Assembly (NCBI RefSeq): GCF_017168195.1 | Contig: NZ_JADNYL010000005.1 | Location: forward strand, 62,001 to 126,000 | DNA: 64,000 nt | Direction: 5' to 3' | DNA from: Thalassotalea sp. G2M2-11 | GTDB lineage: Bacteria > Pseudomonadota > Gammaproteobacteria > Enterobacterales > Alteromonadaceae | Part shown: piece by piece, positions 18,521 to 27,141 of the stretch | Numbering within the stretch: the first letter of the stretch is position 1 | Layout of the letters: each line of letters opens with the position of its first letter | The notes under the pieces: generated by a model | The model's database searches: none | What the model was told of the DNA's origin: nothing | What the model saw: the letters and a program-made list of their open reading frames with translations, nothing else | Translations under genes and position numbers: made by a program

Positions 18521-21500
18521 ATGAAAACCCAACGCCTCTCTCGTATTTCAGGTGCAGTGATACTTGCGCTTGGATTAACTACTTCTTCTATGGCGACAGA
18601 AACGTCATCTGCCATTAGAGGTAAAATTATTGGTCCTCAAGGAAATGCCGCTAGTAACGTAGTGATTAAGGTGGTTCATGAACCAACTGGCACAATCAGT
18701 ACATTTACTACTAATGACAGTGGTGTTTTTGTTGCAAAAGGGTTGCGTGTCGGTGGTCCTTACAAAGTATTAGTTGATTCTGATATTCATAATGATGCCG
18801 AACTTGAAAATATCTTTTTATCGTTAGGTGATACTTATCGTTTAAATGCTCAACTTGAAGCACAAGATATTGAAACAATTCAAGTAACTGGTACACGCTT
18901 CTTGCAAGATGTCGGTGGTTCAAGCAGTGTTTTCAATGCAGATACCATTGGAAATACGCCAAGTTTTAATCGTGATATTAAAGATATCGCTCGTTTAAAC
19001 CCATTGGCTAGCATCAATGGCGGTGGCGAGTTAACCATTGCGGGTGGTAACCCTAGAACCAATAGCCTCACCGTCGACGGTATTGGCCAGAATGATGATT
19101 TTGGTTTGAATTTCGGTGGCTATCCTACCGAACAACCGCCAGTAGCGTTAGATGCGATTGAGCAAATTTCTGTTGATGTTTCTCCTTTTTCAGCGAAAAA
19201 AGGCAACTTTGGTGGCGGTACTATTAATGCTGTGACTAAATCAGGTACCAACGAAGTTAAGTTCTCAGGTTACTATGAAACGTCAACGCCAAGTATGGCC
19301 GGTGATGTGAAAAATATTTCACAAGTATTTGAAAATGGTCGGGCTGTACTTGATGAAAATGGTCATCGTACATTTGAAGTAAAAGAAGTAGCACCTATAG
19401 TCACTGAAAACAGATTTGGCTTAAGTGTTGGCGGACCAATTATTGAAGATAAGTTGTTCTACTTTGTTAACTATGCTTCATGGTCAAAAGAATTAGAGAT
19501 GGATTACGGCTTCGCTGGTAGTGGTGCAACTCATGAATATACCAGTGCCTCAGAAGAAGGTTTCCAACAGTTCCTTGATATTTTAGACAACACTTACGGA
19601 TTTCAAGATTCTCTAGGTGGTGATCCAAAAGATACCAATGAAACATTATTAGCCAAGTTAAGTTGGAATATTAACAACGATCATCGTTTAGATTTTACTT
19701 ATCAATGGCAAGATGACCAAGATGAGCGAAATTTTGGTACGGGTGGTTCAACCGTCATGTTAAATTCGGCTCGCTATACTTATGTAACGAAATTTAATAA
19801 CTTCTCTTCAAAACTATATTCTGATTGGTCAAGCGATTTTACCACTGAACTAGGCATCAGTTACAAAGATGTTAGCTCAGAAAGTGATACTAATTCTGAT
19901 TTTGGTAGTGTGAAAGTGGAAGAGTTTTTCCGTGGTCCAGCATACCAATTTGGTACGGATATTTATCGTCATGCTAACAGTTCTGAAACAGAGAACTTCA
20001 CTTTATCATTAGATGCTACCTACTTACTTGATGAGCATGAAATCAATTTCGGTGCACAATATGAGCGTTTACGTTTGTATAACTTATTTGCTGAAAACTC
20101 GTTAGGTTCATGGGAGTTTGATAACTTCTGGGGCTTTGAAAACCGTGAGGTTGGTAACTTCCGAGGTCGTTACGATTTTACTTACGGTAACGCCTATACA
20201 AATAATTCAGATGATACTGCTTATGATGCTGTACGTAGCCAAATATCAGTGTATGTAGAAGATAAGTTTTACCTAACTGATGATATTGAAGTTGTTGCAG
20301 GTGTTCGTTATGAGCGTTTATCGTCTGATGACAAACCTGTATTAAACCAAGCGTTTGTTGACACTTATGATTTCTCGAACCAAGAAAACTTAGATGGTTT
20401 AGATATCATTTTACCGCGTGTTAATTTAACTTGGTTTGCTGCTGAAGATTTAATTGTCAGAGCCGGTATTGGCCGTTTCCAAGGTGGCATTCCAAATGTT
20501 TGGTATAATAACCCGTTCCAAAAAGATGGTATTACACTGGTTTCTGCCCCTAGCCAAGTGATCAATGATTACTATGCAAATAACCCAGCAGATATCACTT
20601 CTATTCCTCAAGAAATTCAAAATTCGTTAACTCAAGGTGCTGGTAGCACAAACTATACGGATCCAAACTTTGAACTTCCTTCTAGCTGGCGTGCTCAAGT
20701 AGGCTTTGACTATACCTTAGATATTCCATATTTAGGCGAAGGCTTTAAATGGCAGTCTGAATTGATGTATCACAAAAAAGAAAATGAAGCGGTTTGGCAA
20801 AATACTTCATTGCGTCCAGTGGGTGTAGCCGCAGATGGTGAACGTGTGATTAATGAAAGCATCTACAGTGGTGACCTTTCAGATAACTTCGATATCATGA
20901 TGACCAATGCGAAAAAAGATGGTCGTTCGGTTATCTTCTCAACGGCATTAGCTAAAGAGTGGGATAATGGTATTAGCATGACCATGAGTTATGCCCATCA
21001 AGATGTCACTGAAAACCATGTGGGTTCATCTTCTCGTGCACAGAGTAACTACAAGCACAATATCATCAAAAACCGTAATGAAGAACTTGTTGCTCGTGGT
21101 CATTATGAAGTTGAGCATAGTTTAAAGTTAACCCTAGGTTATGAAACAGAGTTTTTTGAAGGCTATCAAACACGCTTTAATATGTATTTTGAACGTCGTT
21201 CTGGTCGTCCATATAGCACAGTGATGGGTATGTACCGAGATGATGACTTAGGTGATACTTATGATTTTGAAAGTAACTCTGCTTACTTAGCTTATATCCC
21301 ATCTGGGGCTGATGATCCTAATGTAAACTGGGATGAATCAGATTTATCTTGGCAGGAGCTCAGCGTATTACTTGATCAAGCGGGCATTTCACCAAGTGGC
21401 AGTATTATCAACCGTAATACAGGGACACAACCTTGGGTGACTAAGATGGACATTAGTATTAAACAAGAAATCCCTGGTTTCGTTGATGGTCATAAAGGGC

Positions 21501-21730
21501 AAATTTTCTTTATGGTCGACAATTTTGCTAACTTGTTAAATGATGACTGGGGTATTGAGAAGCGATTAAATTATCCAAATCAGGCGATTTATGATTTTGG
21601 TGGTTTAGATTCAGAAGGTCGTTACATTATCGACCCAAGATTTAATGGTGCAGATACACGTAATTACAATGGTATCACATCATCATCATCTTCTTGGCAA
21701 GCTAAAATTGGCATTAACTATAAATTTTAA
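18521..21730 (+). CDS. Oar-type TonB-dependent receptor with carboxypeptidase-regulatory domain
   Basis: A 1069-residue outer-membrane receptor: signal peptide (about 1-25, ...SSMAT), then an N-terminal carboxypeptidase-regulatory-like beta domain (about 30-112; IRGKIIGPQGNAASNVVIKV). A TonB-box-like IETIQVTGTRF follows near 116-126, then the plug with SLTVDGIGQNDDF and IEQISVDVSPFSAKKGNFGGG, and a barrel ending KIGINYKF. This architecture is shared with OmpA-related/Oar receptors for large or complex ligands. The divergent regulator-EEP-phosphatase operon and downstream cdd-deoA suggest nucleic-acid-derived substrates (inference). AAGGGA precedes the ATG. Confidence 0.92.
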   Translation: MKTQRLSRISGAVILALGLTTSSMATETSSAIRGKIIGPQGNAASNVVIKVVHEPTGTISTFTTNDSGVFVAKGLRVGGPYKVLVDSDIHNDAELENIFLSLGDTYRLNAQLEAQDIETIQVTGTRFLQDVGGSSSVFNADTIGNTPSFNRDIKDIARLNPLASINGGGELTIAGGNPRTNSLTVDGIGQNDDFGLNFGGYPTEQPPVALDAIEQISVDVSPFSAKKGNFGGGTINAVTKSGTNEVKFSGYYETSTPSMAGDVKNISQVFENGRAVLDENGHRTFEVKEVAPIVTENRFGLSVGGPIIEDKLFYFVNYASWSKELEMDYGFAGSGATHEYTSASEEGFQQFLDILDNTYGFQDSLGGDPKDTNETLLAKLSWNINNDHRLDFTYQWQDDQDERNFGTGGSTVMLNSARYTYVTKFNNFSSKLYSDWSSDFTTELGISYKDVSSESDTNSDFGSVKVEEFFRGPAYQFGTDIYRHANSSETENFTLSLDATYLLDEHEINFGAQYERLRLYNLFAENSLGSWEFDNFWGFENREVGNFRGRYDFTYGNAYTNNSDDTAYDAVRSQISVYVEDKFYLTDDIEVVAGVRYERLSSDDKPVLNQAFVDTYDFSNQENLDGLDIILPRVNLTWFAAEDLIVRAGIGRFQGGIPNVWYNNPFQKDGITLVSAPSQVINDYYANNPADITSIPQEIQNSLTQGAGSTNYTDPNFELPSSWRAQVGFDYTLDIPYLGEGFKWQSELMYHKKENEAVWQNTSLRPVGVAADGERVINESIYSGDLSDNFDIMMTNAKKDGRSVIFSTALAKEWDNGISMTMSYAHQDVTENHVGSSSRAQSNYKHNIIKNRNEELVARGHYEVEHSLKLTLGYETEFFEGYQTRFNMYFERRSGRPYSTVMGMYRDDDLGDTYDFESNSAYLAYIPSGADDPNVNWDESDLSWQELSVLLDQAGISPSGSIINRNTGTQPWVTKMDISIKQEIPGFVDGHKGQIFFMVDNFANLLNDDWGIEKRLNYPNQAIYDFGGLDSEGRYIIDPRFNGADTRNYNGITSSSSSWQAKIGINYKF

Positions 21731-21748
21731 TGTTAATCACTTCTAGTT

Positions 21749-21776
21749 AAAGCCGAGCTATTGCTCGGCTTTTTTT
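21749..21776 (+). terminator. Terminator of the Oar-type receptor gene
   Basis: A 10 bp GC-rich stem AAAGCCGAGC/GCTCGGCTTT, loop TATT, followed by a T-run; a textbook intrinsic terminator separating the receptor from cdd-deoA. Confidence 0.92.
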
Positions 21777-21850
21777 ATGGCTAAATTTGATGGCTGTCAA
21801 ACACCTAACATGAAAAGTTAACTAAGATTTAATATACAAATTCTATTAGA

Positions 21851-21876
21851 TATACTATAGTTGACCAATTGGTTAG
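21851..21876 (+). promoter_or_regulatory. cdd-deoA promoter with overlapping RutR-like operator
   Basis: A -10 element TATACT (21851-21856) is followed, at the expected transcription start, by the palindrome TTGACCAATTGGTTAG (21861-21876). Its left half equals the RutR consensus, and the box matches the one at 18169 except at two positions. An operator over the start site implies repression. The -35 region is weak (near 21828). The box also rules out translation from the in-frame TTG at 21869. Confidence 0.65.
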
Positions 21877-21892
21877 TTTTTTGAGGTTGTCT

Positions 21893-22306
21893 ATGATGCC
21901 GCTTAAAGAAGAACAAGAAAAAGTATTAATAACTGCAGCGAAAAAAGCGTTTGATAATGCTTATGCACCTTACAGTCAATTTCATGTTGGGGCGGCTGCA
22001 TTTACAGCAAACGGGCAGTTGGTTTCAGGTTGTAATGTTGAGAATGCCTCTTATGGCCTAACCGTGTGTGCAGAACGTAATTGTATTGCACAAGCGGTTG
22101 TTAACGGAGAGCAACGTTTTTCAGTCATATTGATCTACACCGAGCAGGAAAAACTGACACCGCCTTGTGGTGCTTGTCGACAAGTGATTGTTGAGTTTTT
22201 TCAAGATGACGCGGTCGTTATCGCGGCAAACCATTTAGGAAAGAGCAAAACTTGGCAAGTAAATGAATTACTGCCGAATGCTTTTACCCCAAAAGATCTG
22301 ATATAA
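21893..22306 (+). CDS. cdd: Cytidine deaminase (homotetrameric type)
   Basis: A 137-residue enzyme of the short, B. subtilis-like class that converts cytidine and deoxycytidine to uridine and deoxyuridine. Zinc ligands are C59 (VCAERN), C92 and C95 (PPCGACRQV), with catalytic E61; the substrate-binding NVENASYG is at 48-55. The ATG at 21893 is preceded by TGAGG at six bases; upstream in-frame TTG codons lie within the presumed operator/start site. deoA follows 11 bases downstream, so the two form a pyrimidine nucleoside salvage operon. Confidence 0.95.
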   Translation: MMPLKEEQEKVLITAAKKAFDNAYAPYSQFHVGAAAFTANGQLVSGCNVENASYGLTVCAERNCIAQAVVNGEQRFSVILIYTEQEKLTPPCGACRQVIVEFFQDDAVVIAANHLGKSKTWQVNELLPNAFTPKDLI

Positions 22307-22317
22307 AAGGACGTATA

Positions 22318-23637
22318 ATGTATTTACCTCAAGAAATTATTCGTAAAAAAAGAGATGGTCACAGTTTATCTCAAACAGAAATAGCTCAATTTGTGGATGG
22401 CCTAGTAAGCGGCAATTTTAATGATGCTCAGGTTGGCGCTATGGCTATGGCGATATTTCAGCAAGGCATGCAAACGCAAGAAACGGTGAGTTTAACTGAG
22501 CAAATGATGCATTCCGGTGATGTGCTTAGTTGGCCTGAGTTGGATGGTCCGATTGTTGATAAGCATTCCACTGGTGGTGTCGGTGATAAAGTGAGCTTCA
22601 TGCTTGCTGCTATTGTGGCAAGTTGTGGTGCGTATGTCCCGATGATTTCTGGTCGTGGTTTAGGTCATACCGGAGGAACATCAGATAAGCTTGAAAGTAT
22701 TAGAGGCTTTAATGTACAGCCTTCAATCAATGAGTTTAAACGTGTTACGCAATCCTTAGGCATGGCGATAATCTCACAAACGGATAACTTAGCGCCAGCA
22801 GATAAGCGTTTATATGGTATTCGAGATATTTCATCGACGGTTGAATCAATTCCATTGATCACCGCGTCTATTTTATCAAAAAAACTGGCCGCGGGATTAG
22901 ATGCTCTGGTGATGGATGTTAAAGTAGGCAATGGTGCTATGATGCAACAATTACCTGATGCCATTGCTTTAGCACAATCGATTGTCAATGTTGCAAATGG
23001 TGCAGGGGTGAAAACTCAAGCCATTATTACCGATATGAATCAAGTGTTGGGCTCTACTGCCGGTAATGCGTTAGAAATGAAAGAAACGGTTGATTACTTA
23101 ACGGGTAAACAGCGCGAACCTCGCCTTCATCAGGTGACTTGCCAACTTGCCAGTGCAATGCTGATCAATACCAATATTGTCAATGATCATCAACAAGCTA
23201 TGGTAAAAATTGAACAAGTATTGCAATCGGGTCAAGCGGCTGAATTATTCAATCGTATGATTGCTGCATTAGGTGGTCCGAATGATTTTATTGAAAATCC
23301 TTGGGATTCTATGACCCGAGCTAATGTAGTGATGGATGTTGTTGCTAGTAAACATGGTTATATCAATGGCATGCAAACACGCGATATTGGTATGGCTATC
23401 GTGGCCATGAAAGGAGGGCGCACCGCAAATGGTCAAGTAATTGATCATAGTGTTGGCTTTGACCGTATTTTACCTGTTGGCACAGTAGTTAACAAAGGTG
23501 ATGTGATCGCGCGGGTACATGCAGACAATAACGACAGCGCAATGCAGGCAAAACAAGCATTTCTTGATGCGATAACAGTAGCTGACACAGCCGCAGAACA
23601 ACCACCATTAATCTATCAATCAGTGACGGTCGATTAA
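22318..23637 (+). CDS. deoA: Thymidine phosphorylase
   Basis: A 439-residue enzyme (E. coli DeoA 440) that cleaves thymidine and deoxyuridine with phosphate to base plus deoxyribose-1-phosphate. The phosphate-binding DKHSTGGVGDK is at 81-91, and the family signature SGRGLGHTGGTSDKLES follows around residue 110-127. The three-domain nucleoside phosphorylase layout is complete, ending in the alpha/beta domain with GFDRILPVG. AAGGA precedes the ATG. Co-expressed with cdd, it would turn scavenged deoxynucleosides into bases and sugar phosphate. Confidence 0.97.
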   Translation: MYLPQEIIRKKRDGHSLSQTEIAQFVDGLVSGNFNDAQVGAMAMAIFQQGMQTQETVSLTEQMMHSGDVLSWPELDGPIVDKHSTGGVGDKVSFMLAAIVASCGAYVPMISGRGLGHTGGTSDKLESIRGFNVQPSINEFKRVTQSLGMAIISQTDNLAPADKRLYGIRDISSTVESIPLITASILSKKLAAGLDALVMDVKVGNGAMMQQLPDAIALAQSIVNVANGAGVKTQAIITDMNQVLGSTAGNALEMKETVDYLTGKQREPRLHQVTCQLASAMLINTNIVNDHQQAMVKIEQVLQSGQAAELFNRMIAALGGPNDFIENPWDSMTRANVVMDVVASKHGYINGMQTRDIGMAIVAMKGGRTANGQVIDHSVGFDRILPVGTVVNKGDVIARVHADNNDSAMQAKQAFLDAITVADTAAEQPPLIYQSVTVD

Positions 23638-23652
23638 CTGTCCTCGTACTAT

Positions 23653-23697
23653 GATTAGCTGGGTAAGGTGAACAGAGCTTCATCACACCAGCTAATC
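23653..23697 (+). terminator. Inverted repeat after deoA, possible terminator
   Basis: GATTAGCTGG (23653-23662) pairs perfectly with CCAGCTAATC (23688-23697), and ATGAT/ATCAT extends the stem, around a 25-base loop. A T-rich stretch (ACATTTTTTC) follows some 15 bases on, so termination is plausible but not canonical. Confidence 0.45.
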
Positions 23698-23797
23698 GAT
23701 CATTGTCTACATTTTTTCAAATAAATCATTTATTGTATTAAAGTTTTTAAGTACAGCGTCGATATATAATTATCTCAAGACATACGAAAGATAATCT

Positions 23798-24325
23798 GTG
23801 CTTAATACCTTACATGCTGACATTCTTGTTGAAGAGTTACAATTAGGCGATAAGCTTAATAGCTGTGTTCATCAAAACAGGCATAGCGATTTTTCGTTGA
23901 TGTTAGCCATGCTGACTGATGATGTCAGAGCGCACAGTCAGTTTCATTTGCCCGAAACGGTTGATAAAAAGCCCCTCATAGATAGTGAACTTTTACGTAA
24001 ACGTTTTGACTTGCCGCCAGAGCAACGTTTAGCGTTGACTAACCTTGAAGAAATTAGTGAATATGCACAAGCTTCTTTAGTTGAGAACAAGCAGCTTACA
24101 GCGATGCATTTACAACAAGCGATGCACCCAAAACCTTTGGCTTTTCGTGACGACAAAGCCCATATTAATCATTCGGTGATGTCTAATACCAGTTTATATT
24201 GTCAGAAAAAACATCAGCAGAAAACTGCTGATAATACGAAACATTTAGATTTTAATGTCAATGAATGGTTAAAAGCGGTTCAAACGACTATTGTTAAGTC
24301 GCCTTTAATTAATGTCGCAGCTTAA
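23798..24325 (+). CDS. VC2046/SO_2500-family conserved protein of unknown function
   Basis: A 175-residue cytoplasmic protein starting at GTG, with a purine-rich ACGAAAG upstream. The N-terminal block with SDFSLMLAMLTDDVRAHSQFHLPE, followed by LRKRFDLPPEQRLALTN, is the recognisable conserved part of the VC2046/SO_2500 family found in Vibrionales and Alteromonadales; no function is established. The C-terminal third is low in conservation features. It stands alone between deoA and the convergent yfbR. Confidence 0.72.
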   Translation: MLNTLHADILVEELQLGDKLNSCVHQNRHSDFSLMLAMLTDDVRAHSQFHLPETVDKKPLIDSELLRKRFDLPPEQRLALTNLEEISEYAQASLVENKQLTAMHLQQAMHPKPLAFRDDKAHINHSVMSNTSLYCQKKHQQKTADNTKHLDFNVNEWLKAVQTTIVKSPLINVAA

Positions 24326-24330
24326 TGACA

Positions 24331-24957
24331 CTATAGTTTTGAAATAGCACTGTTTGCTAGTTTATCGACTGTTGATGAGCAAGACTCAAGAAATGTTGAT
24401 AAAAAGTATTCCACTTCGGGCATATCTGCTTTTATCTGTTCAAGCTTTTTCTCAAGTCGTACTTTCACGTGATCAAATTCATGGTTATGATGATTTAGCT
24501 CATCAAGTGCTTTGATATAAGCAACTAAGATATCAGCGGCTTTGACAATTTTCTTATACTGTTGCTCGACATTATCTTGCACGATAATAGCAGAGAAGAT
24601 GTTCTGAAACTCTTCTGGTAGTGATGATAAACATTCTTGTTCGGCCAAGGTTTCTATTTTTTTAAATTCACGCGCAATTTCTTTATTCGCGTATTTTGTT
24701 GGGCTAACTATATCACCATAGCGGGTTTCACTTGCTTCGTGATAGAGCGCAATAGTGGCGACACGATCTGCGTTAATATTACCAGCAAACTTTTGATTTT
24801 TGATCACCGCCAATAAATGGGCAACAATAGCCACTTGATGAGAGTGCTCGGCGACGTTTTCTGGCTTTACACAAAACATCAATGCCCAGCGTTTGATCAA
24901 TGGCATGCGAAATAACCAAGCTAAAAAAGTACTTTGTTTTGCTGTTTTATTTGCCAT
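24331..24957 (-). CDS. yfbR: HD-domain 5'-deoxynucleotidase, YfbR-like
   Basis: A 208-residue protein (E. coli YfbR 199) that hydrolyses deoxynucleoside 5'-monophosphates and takes part in dUMP/dTMP supply. The substrate and metal region is recognisable: RMPLIKRW, EHSHQVA with H38, and the segment YHEASE at 72-77. In E. coli the corresponding motif is H-D; here the DNA encodes H73-E74, a conservative change at a metal ligand. It is the second gene of an operon with alaA (24 bases apart), a pairing also seen in E. coli. Confidence 0.9.
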   Translation of the reverse strand: MANKTAKQSTFLAWLFRMPLIKRWALMFCVKPENVAEHSHQVAIVAHLLAVIKNQKFAGNINADRVATIALYHEASETRYGDIVSPTKYANKEIAREFKKIETLAEQECLSSLPEEFQNIFSAIIVQDNVEQQYKKIVKAADILVAYIKALDELNHHNHEFDHVKVRLEKKLEQIKADMPEVEYFLSTFLESCSSTVDKLANSAISKL

Positions 24958-24981
24958 TTATTACCCCTTATCCTTTAAGGC

Positions 24982-26199
24982 TTATTCTTGGCGGTAGGTT
25001 TTGAAAAAGTTAGCAATTTTTTCAATAGCAGGGCGCAATTCATCTTCATGCGGTAAGAATACCAGTCGAAAATAATTTTTTTCTTTAATATTAAAGCCAC
25101 TACCATGTACCACAAGAATTTTTTCTTGTTTGAGTAAGTCCAAGACCATCTTTTCATCGTCGGTGATATTGAATTTTTCAGCATCAACCTTAACAAAAAG
25201 ATAAAGTGCCCCCATCGCTTTATTGCAGGAGATACCATCAATTTTATTGAGTAACTCGTAGGCAAGGTTACGCTGTTTAATGAGTCTACCATCATTTTTG
25301 ATCAACTCATTGATGCTTTGGTAACCGCCTAATGCGGTTTGTATTGCATGTTGACAAGGTACATTGGCACATAACCTCATAGAAGAGAGCATGTTAAGCC
25401 CTTCAATATAGTCTTCGGCATGTAACTTAGGACCAGATAACACCATCCATCCGGCGCGAAAGCCTGCAATTCGATAGTTTTTCGATAATCCACCCATAGT
25501 GATCACCAAGACATCATTGGTTAAACTTGCGGTGGGAATATGTTTGGCATCGTCGTATAAAATTTTATCGTAAATTTCGTCACTAAAAATAATTAACTGG
25601 TGTTGTTTAGCTAATGCAATGATACTTCTTAATACTTCTTCGGAATAGACGGCACCTGTTGGGTTGTTAGGATTGATCAATACTATGGCTTTAGTTTTCT
25701 CATTAATTTTGCTAGCAATATCATCAAGGTCTGGAAACCATTGGTTTTGCTCATCACAACGATAATGTACCGGCACACCACCGGATAGAGAAACTGATGC
25801 TGTCCAAAGGGGGTAATCCGGAGCAGGGATCAAAACTTCATCATCATTATTAAGTAAGCCTTGCATTGCCATCACGATCAATTCGCTTACTCCGTTACCG
25901 ATGAAGATGTCATCGACATTGACGCCCAAAATGCCATTTTGTTGGAAATATTGCATTACCGCGACACGTGCAGGGTAGATCCCTTTTGACTCACAGTAAC
26001 CTTGTGCGGTGGGCAAATTATGGATGACATCTTTTAAGATATCATCGGGTGCTTCAAAACCAAAAGGTGCCGGATTACCAATATTAAGTTTTAAAATTTT
26101 GTGACCTTCATCTTCTAAACGACGGGCTTCTGCTGCAATCTGTCCTCTAATTTCGTAACAGACATTATTGAGCTTGGAAGATTTTTTGACGTTTTTCAT
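24982..26199 (-). CDS. alaA: Glutamate-pyruvate aminotransferase AlaA
   Basis: A 405-residue class I/II PLP aminotransferase, exactly the E. coli AlaA length, making alanine from pyruvate and glutamate. The PLP lysine is K240 in GGLSKNYRIAGFRAGW; NPNNPTG (176-182) and SDEIYDK (206-212) bind the cofactor and substrate. The open frame extends 32 codons further upstream, but alignment with AlaA and an AAGTGG ribosome binding site support the ATG at 26199 (MKNVKKSSKL). It leads the alaA-yfbR operon. Confidence 0.95.
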   Translation of the reverse strand: MKNVKKSSKLNNVCYEIRGQIAAEARRLEDEGHKILKLNIGNPAPFGFEAPDDILKDVIHNLPTAQGYCESKGIYPARVAVMQYFQQNGILGVNVDDIFIGNGVSELIVMAMQGLLNNDDEVLIPAPDYPLWTASVSLSGGVPVHYRCDEQNQWFPDLDDIASKINEKTKAIVLINPNNPTGAVYSEEVLRSIIALAKQHQLIIFSDEIYDKILYDDAKHIPTASLTNDVLVITMGGLSKNYRIAGFRAGWMVLSGPKLHAEDYIEGLNMLSSMRLCANVPCQHAIQTALGGYQSINELIKNDGRLIKQRNLAYELLNKIDGISCNKAMGALYLFVKVDAEKFNITDDEKMVLDLLKQEKILVVHGSGFNIKEKNYFRLVFLPHEDELRPAIEKIANFFKTYRQE

Positions 26200-26369
26200 G
26201 ATAGACCACTTAAAGTTATAAAATATATTGTAATTACTTGTATTTGTTGAGCCATTGTTGCGGAAATTCGAAGCCATTGAAACAGTTACTTGCATTTTTT
26301 TTATAGCAATTCGTCAATTTATGATTAATCTAGTTATTAATGAGTATATGATTCACAAGAAGGGTACTT

Positions 26370-26960
26370 ATGCCGTTACCGTTATTATGGATTGGTGCTG
26401 CTGCGGTCTCTGCGCTTGCGGCAAAAAGTTTAAGTGATGATCGTAAAACACAACAACAAAAGCGTAGACGTTTTTATCGTGCACAAACCTTAACTGATTT
26501 ACAGCGACATGAGTCTCCTGTTGCTATTTATCCCTCAGACTTTATGTCAACTGAGCAAAAAGTAAAACCTAAGGTTGGTGCTGTGGTGTGTTGTGGCATT
26601 GGTGGAGTTCTTGAGCATACGGGGATCTGGGTGGATGACAATACTATTGTTGAGTTAGATGGAAACGGTATGATCAAACCAATTTCAGTGCAACGGTTCA
26701 CCAAAGAGCGTTCTGGAAAGTATGTGTTTATCGCCTGTGACTCTCATGGCATTCCTCTCGCTTGTGAAGAGGCTGCTACAAGGGCTTTAGCCCAAATATT
26801 TCAAGTAAGAGACTATCATTTGATTGAATATAATTGTCATCAATTTATTTGGCAGTGTTTTGAAGCTGATGCTAAGGCGATCACCACATTTAAAGCGTTA
26901 AATATGAACCTGGCAGCGCGATTTAATCGAAGAATATATTGGGATCTTTGTGATTGTTAA
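26370..26960 (+). CDS. LRAT/NlpC-P60-like papain-fold protein
   Basis: A 196-residue protein with a short N-terminal hydrophobic stretch (1-21) and a basic segment (KRRRFYR). The central domain carries GAVVCCGIGGVLEHTGIWVDDNTIVEL, with candidate catalytic H83, and YNCHQFIWQCF, with candidate catalytic C156. The H...NCxxF order is that of the LRAT-type circularly permuted papain fold (acyltransferases, thiol hydrolases). Substrate is unknown; bacterial members have been linked to lipid or peptide bond chemistry. AAGAAGGG precedes the ATG. It is divergent from alaA and monocistronic. Function is inference from motif order. Confidence 0.72.
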   Translation: MPLPLLWIGAAAVSALAAKSLSDDRKTQQQKRRRFYRAQTLTDLQRHESPVAIYPSDFMSTEQKVKPKVGAVVCCGIGGVLEHTGIWVDDNTIVELDGNGMIKPISVQRFTKERSGKYVFIACDSHGIPLACEEAATRALAQIFQVRDYHLIEYNCHQFIWQCFEADAKAITTFKALNMNLAARFNRRIYWDLCDC

Positions 26961-27141
26961 TGTTTGTATAAATTCACGTGTGAGCACTCGTGTTATACAT
27001 TATGCCAACGCGACTGAAAAACGGACACCATAGAACAGCTCGTGCTTTATCTAGCTTTATATTTTTAACCATTTTGTTACTGAAAAGAGCGAAAAAACAC
27101 AGTATGATCATCGTTATAATAAATAAACTATCTCGTAACTT

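Noticed and set aside
24975-25295. A 106-codon minus-strand frame overlapping alaA
   Set aside because: It is an out-of-frame shadow of the alaA C-terminal region, which is intact in its own frame.
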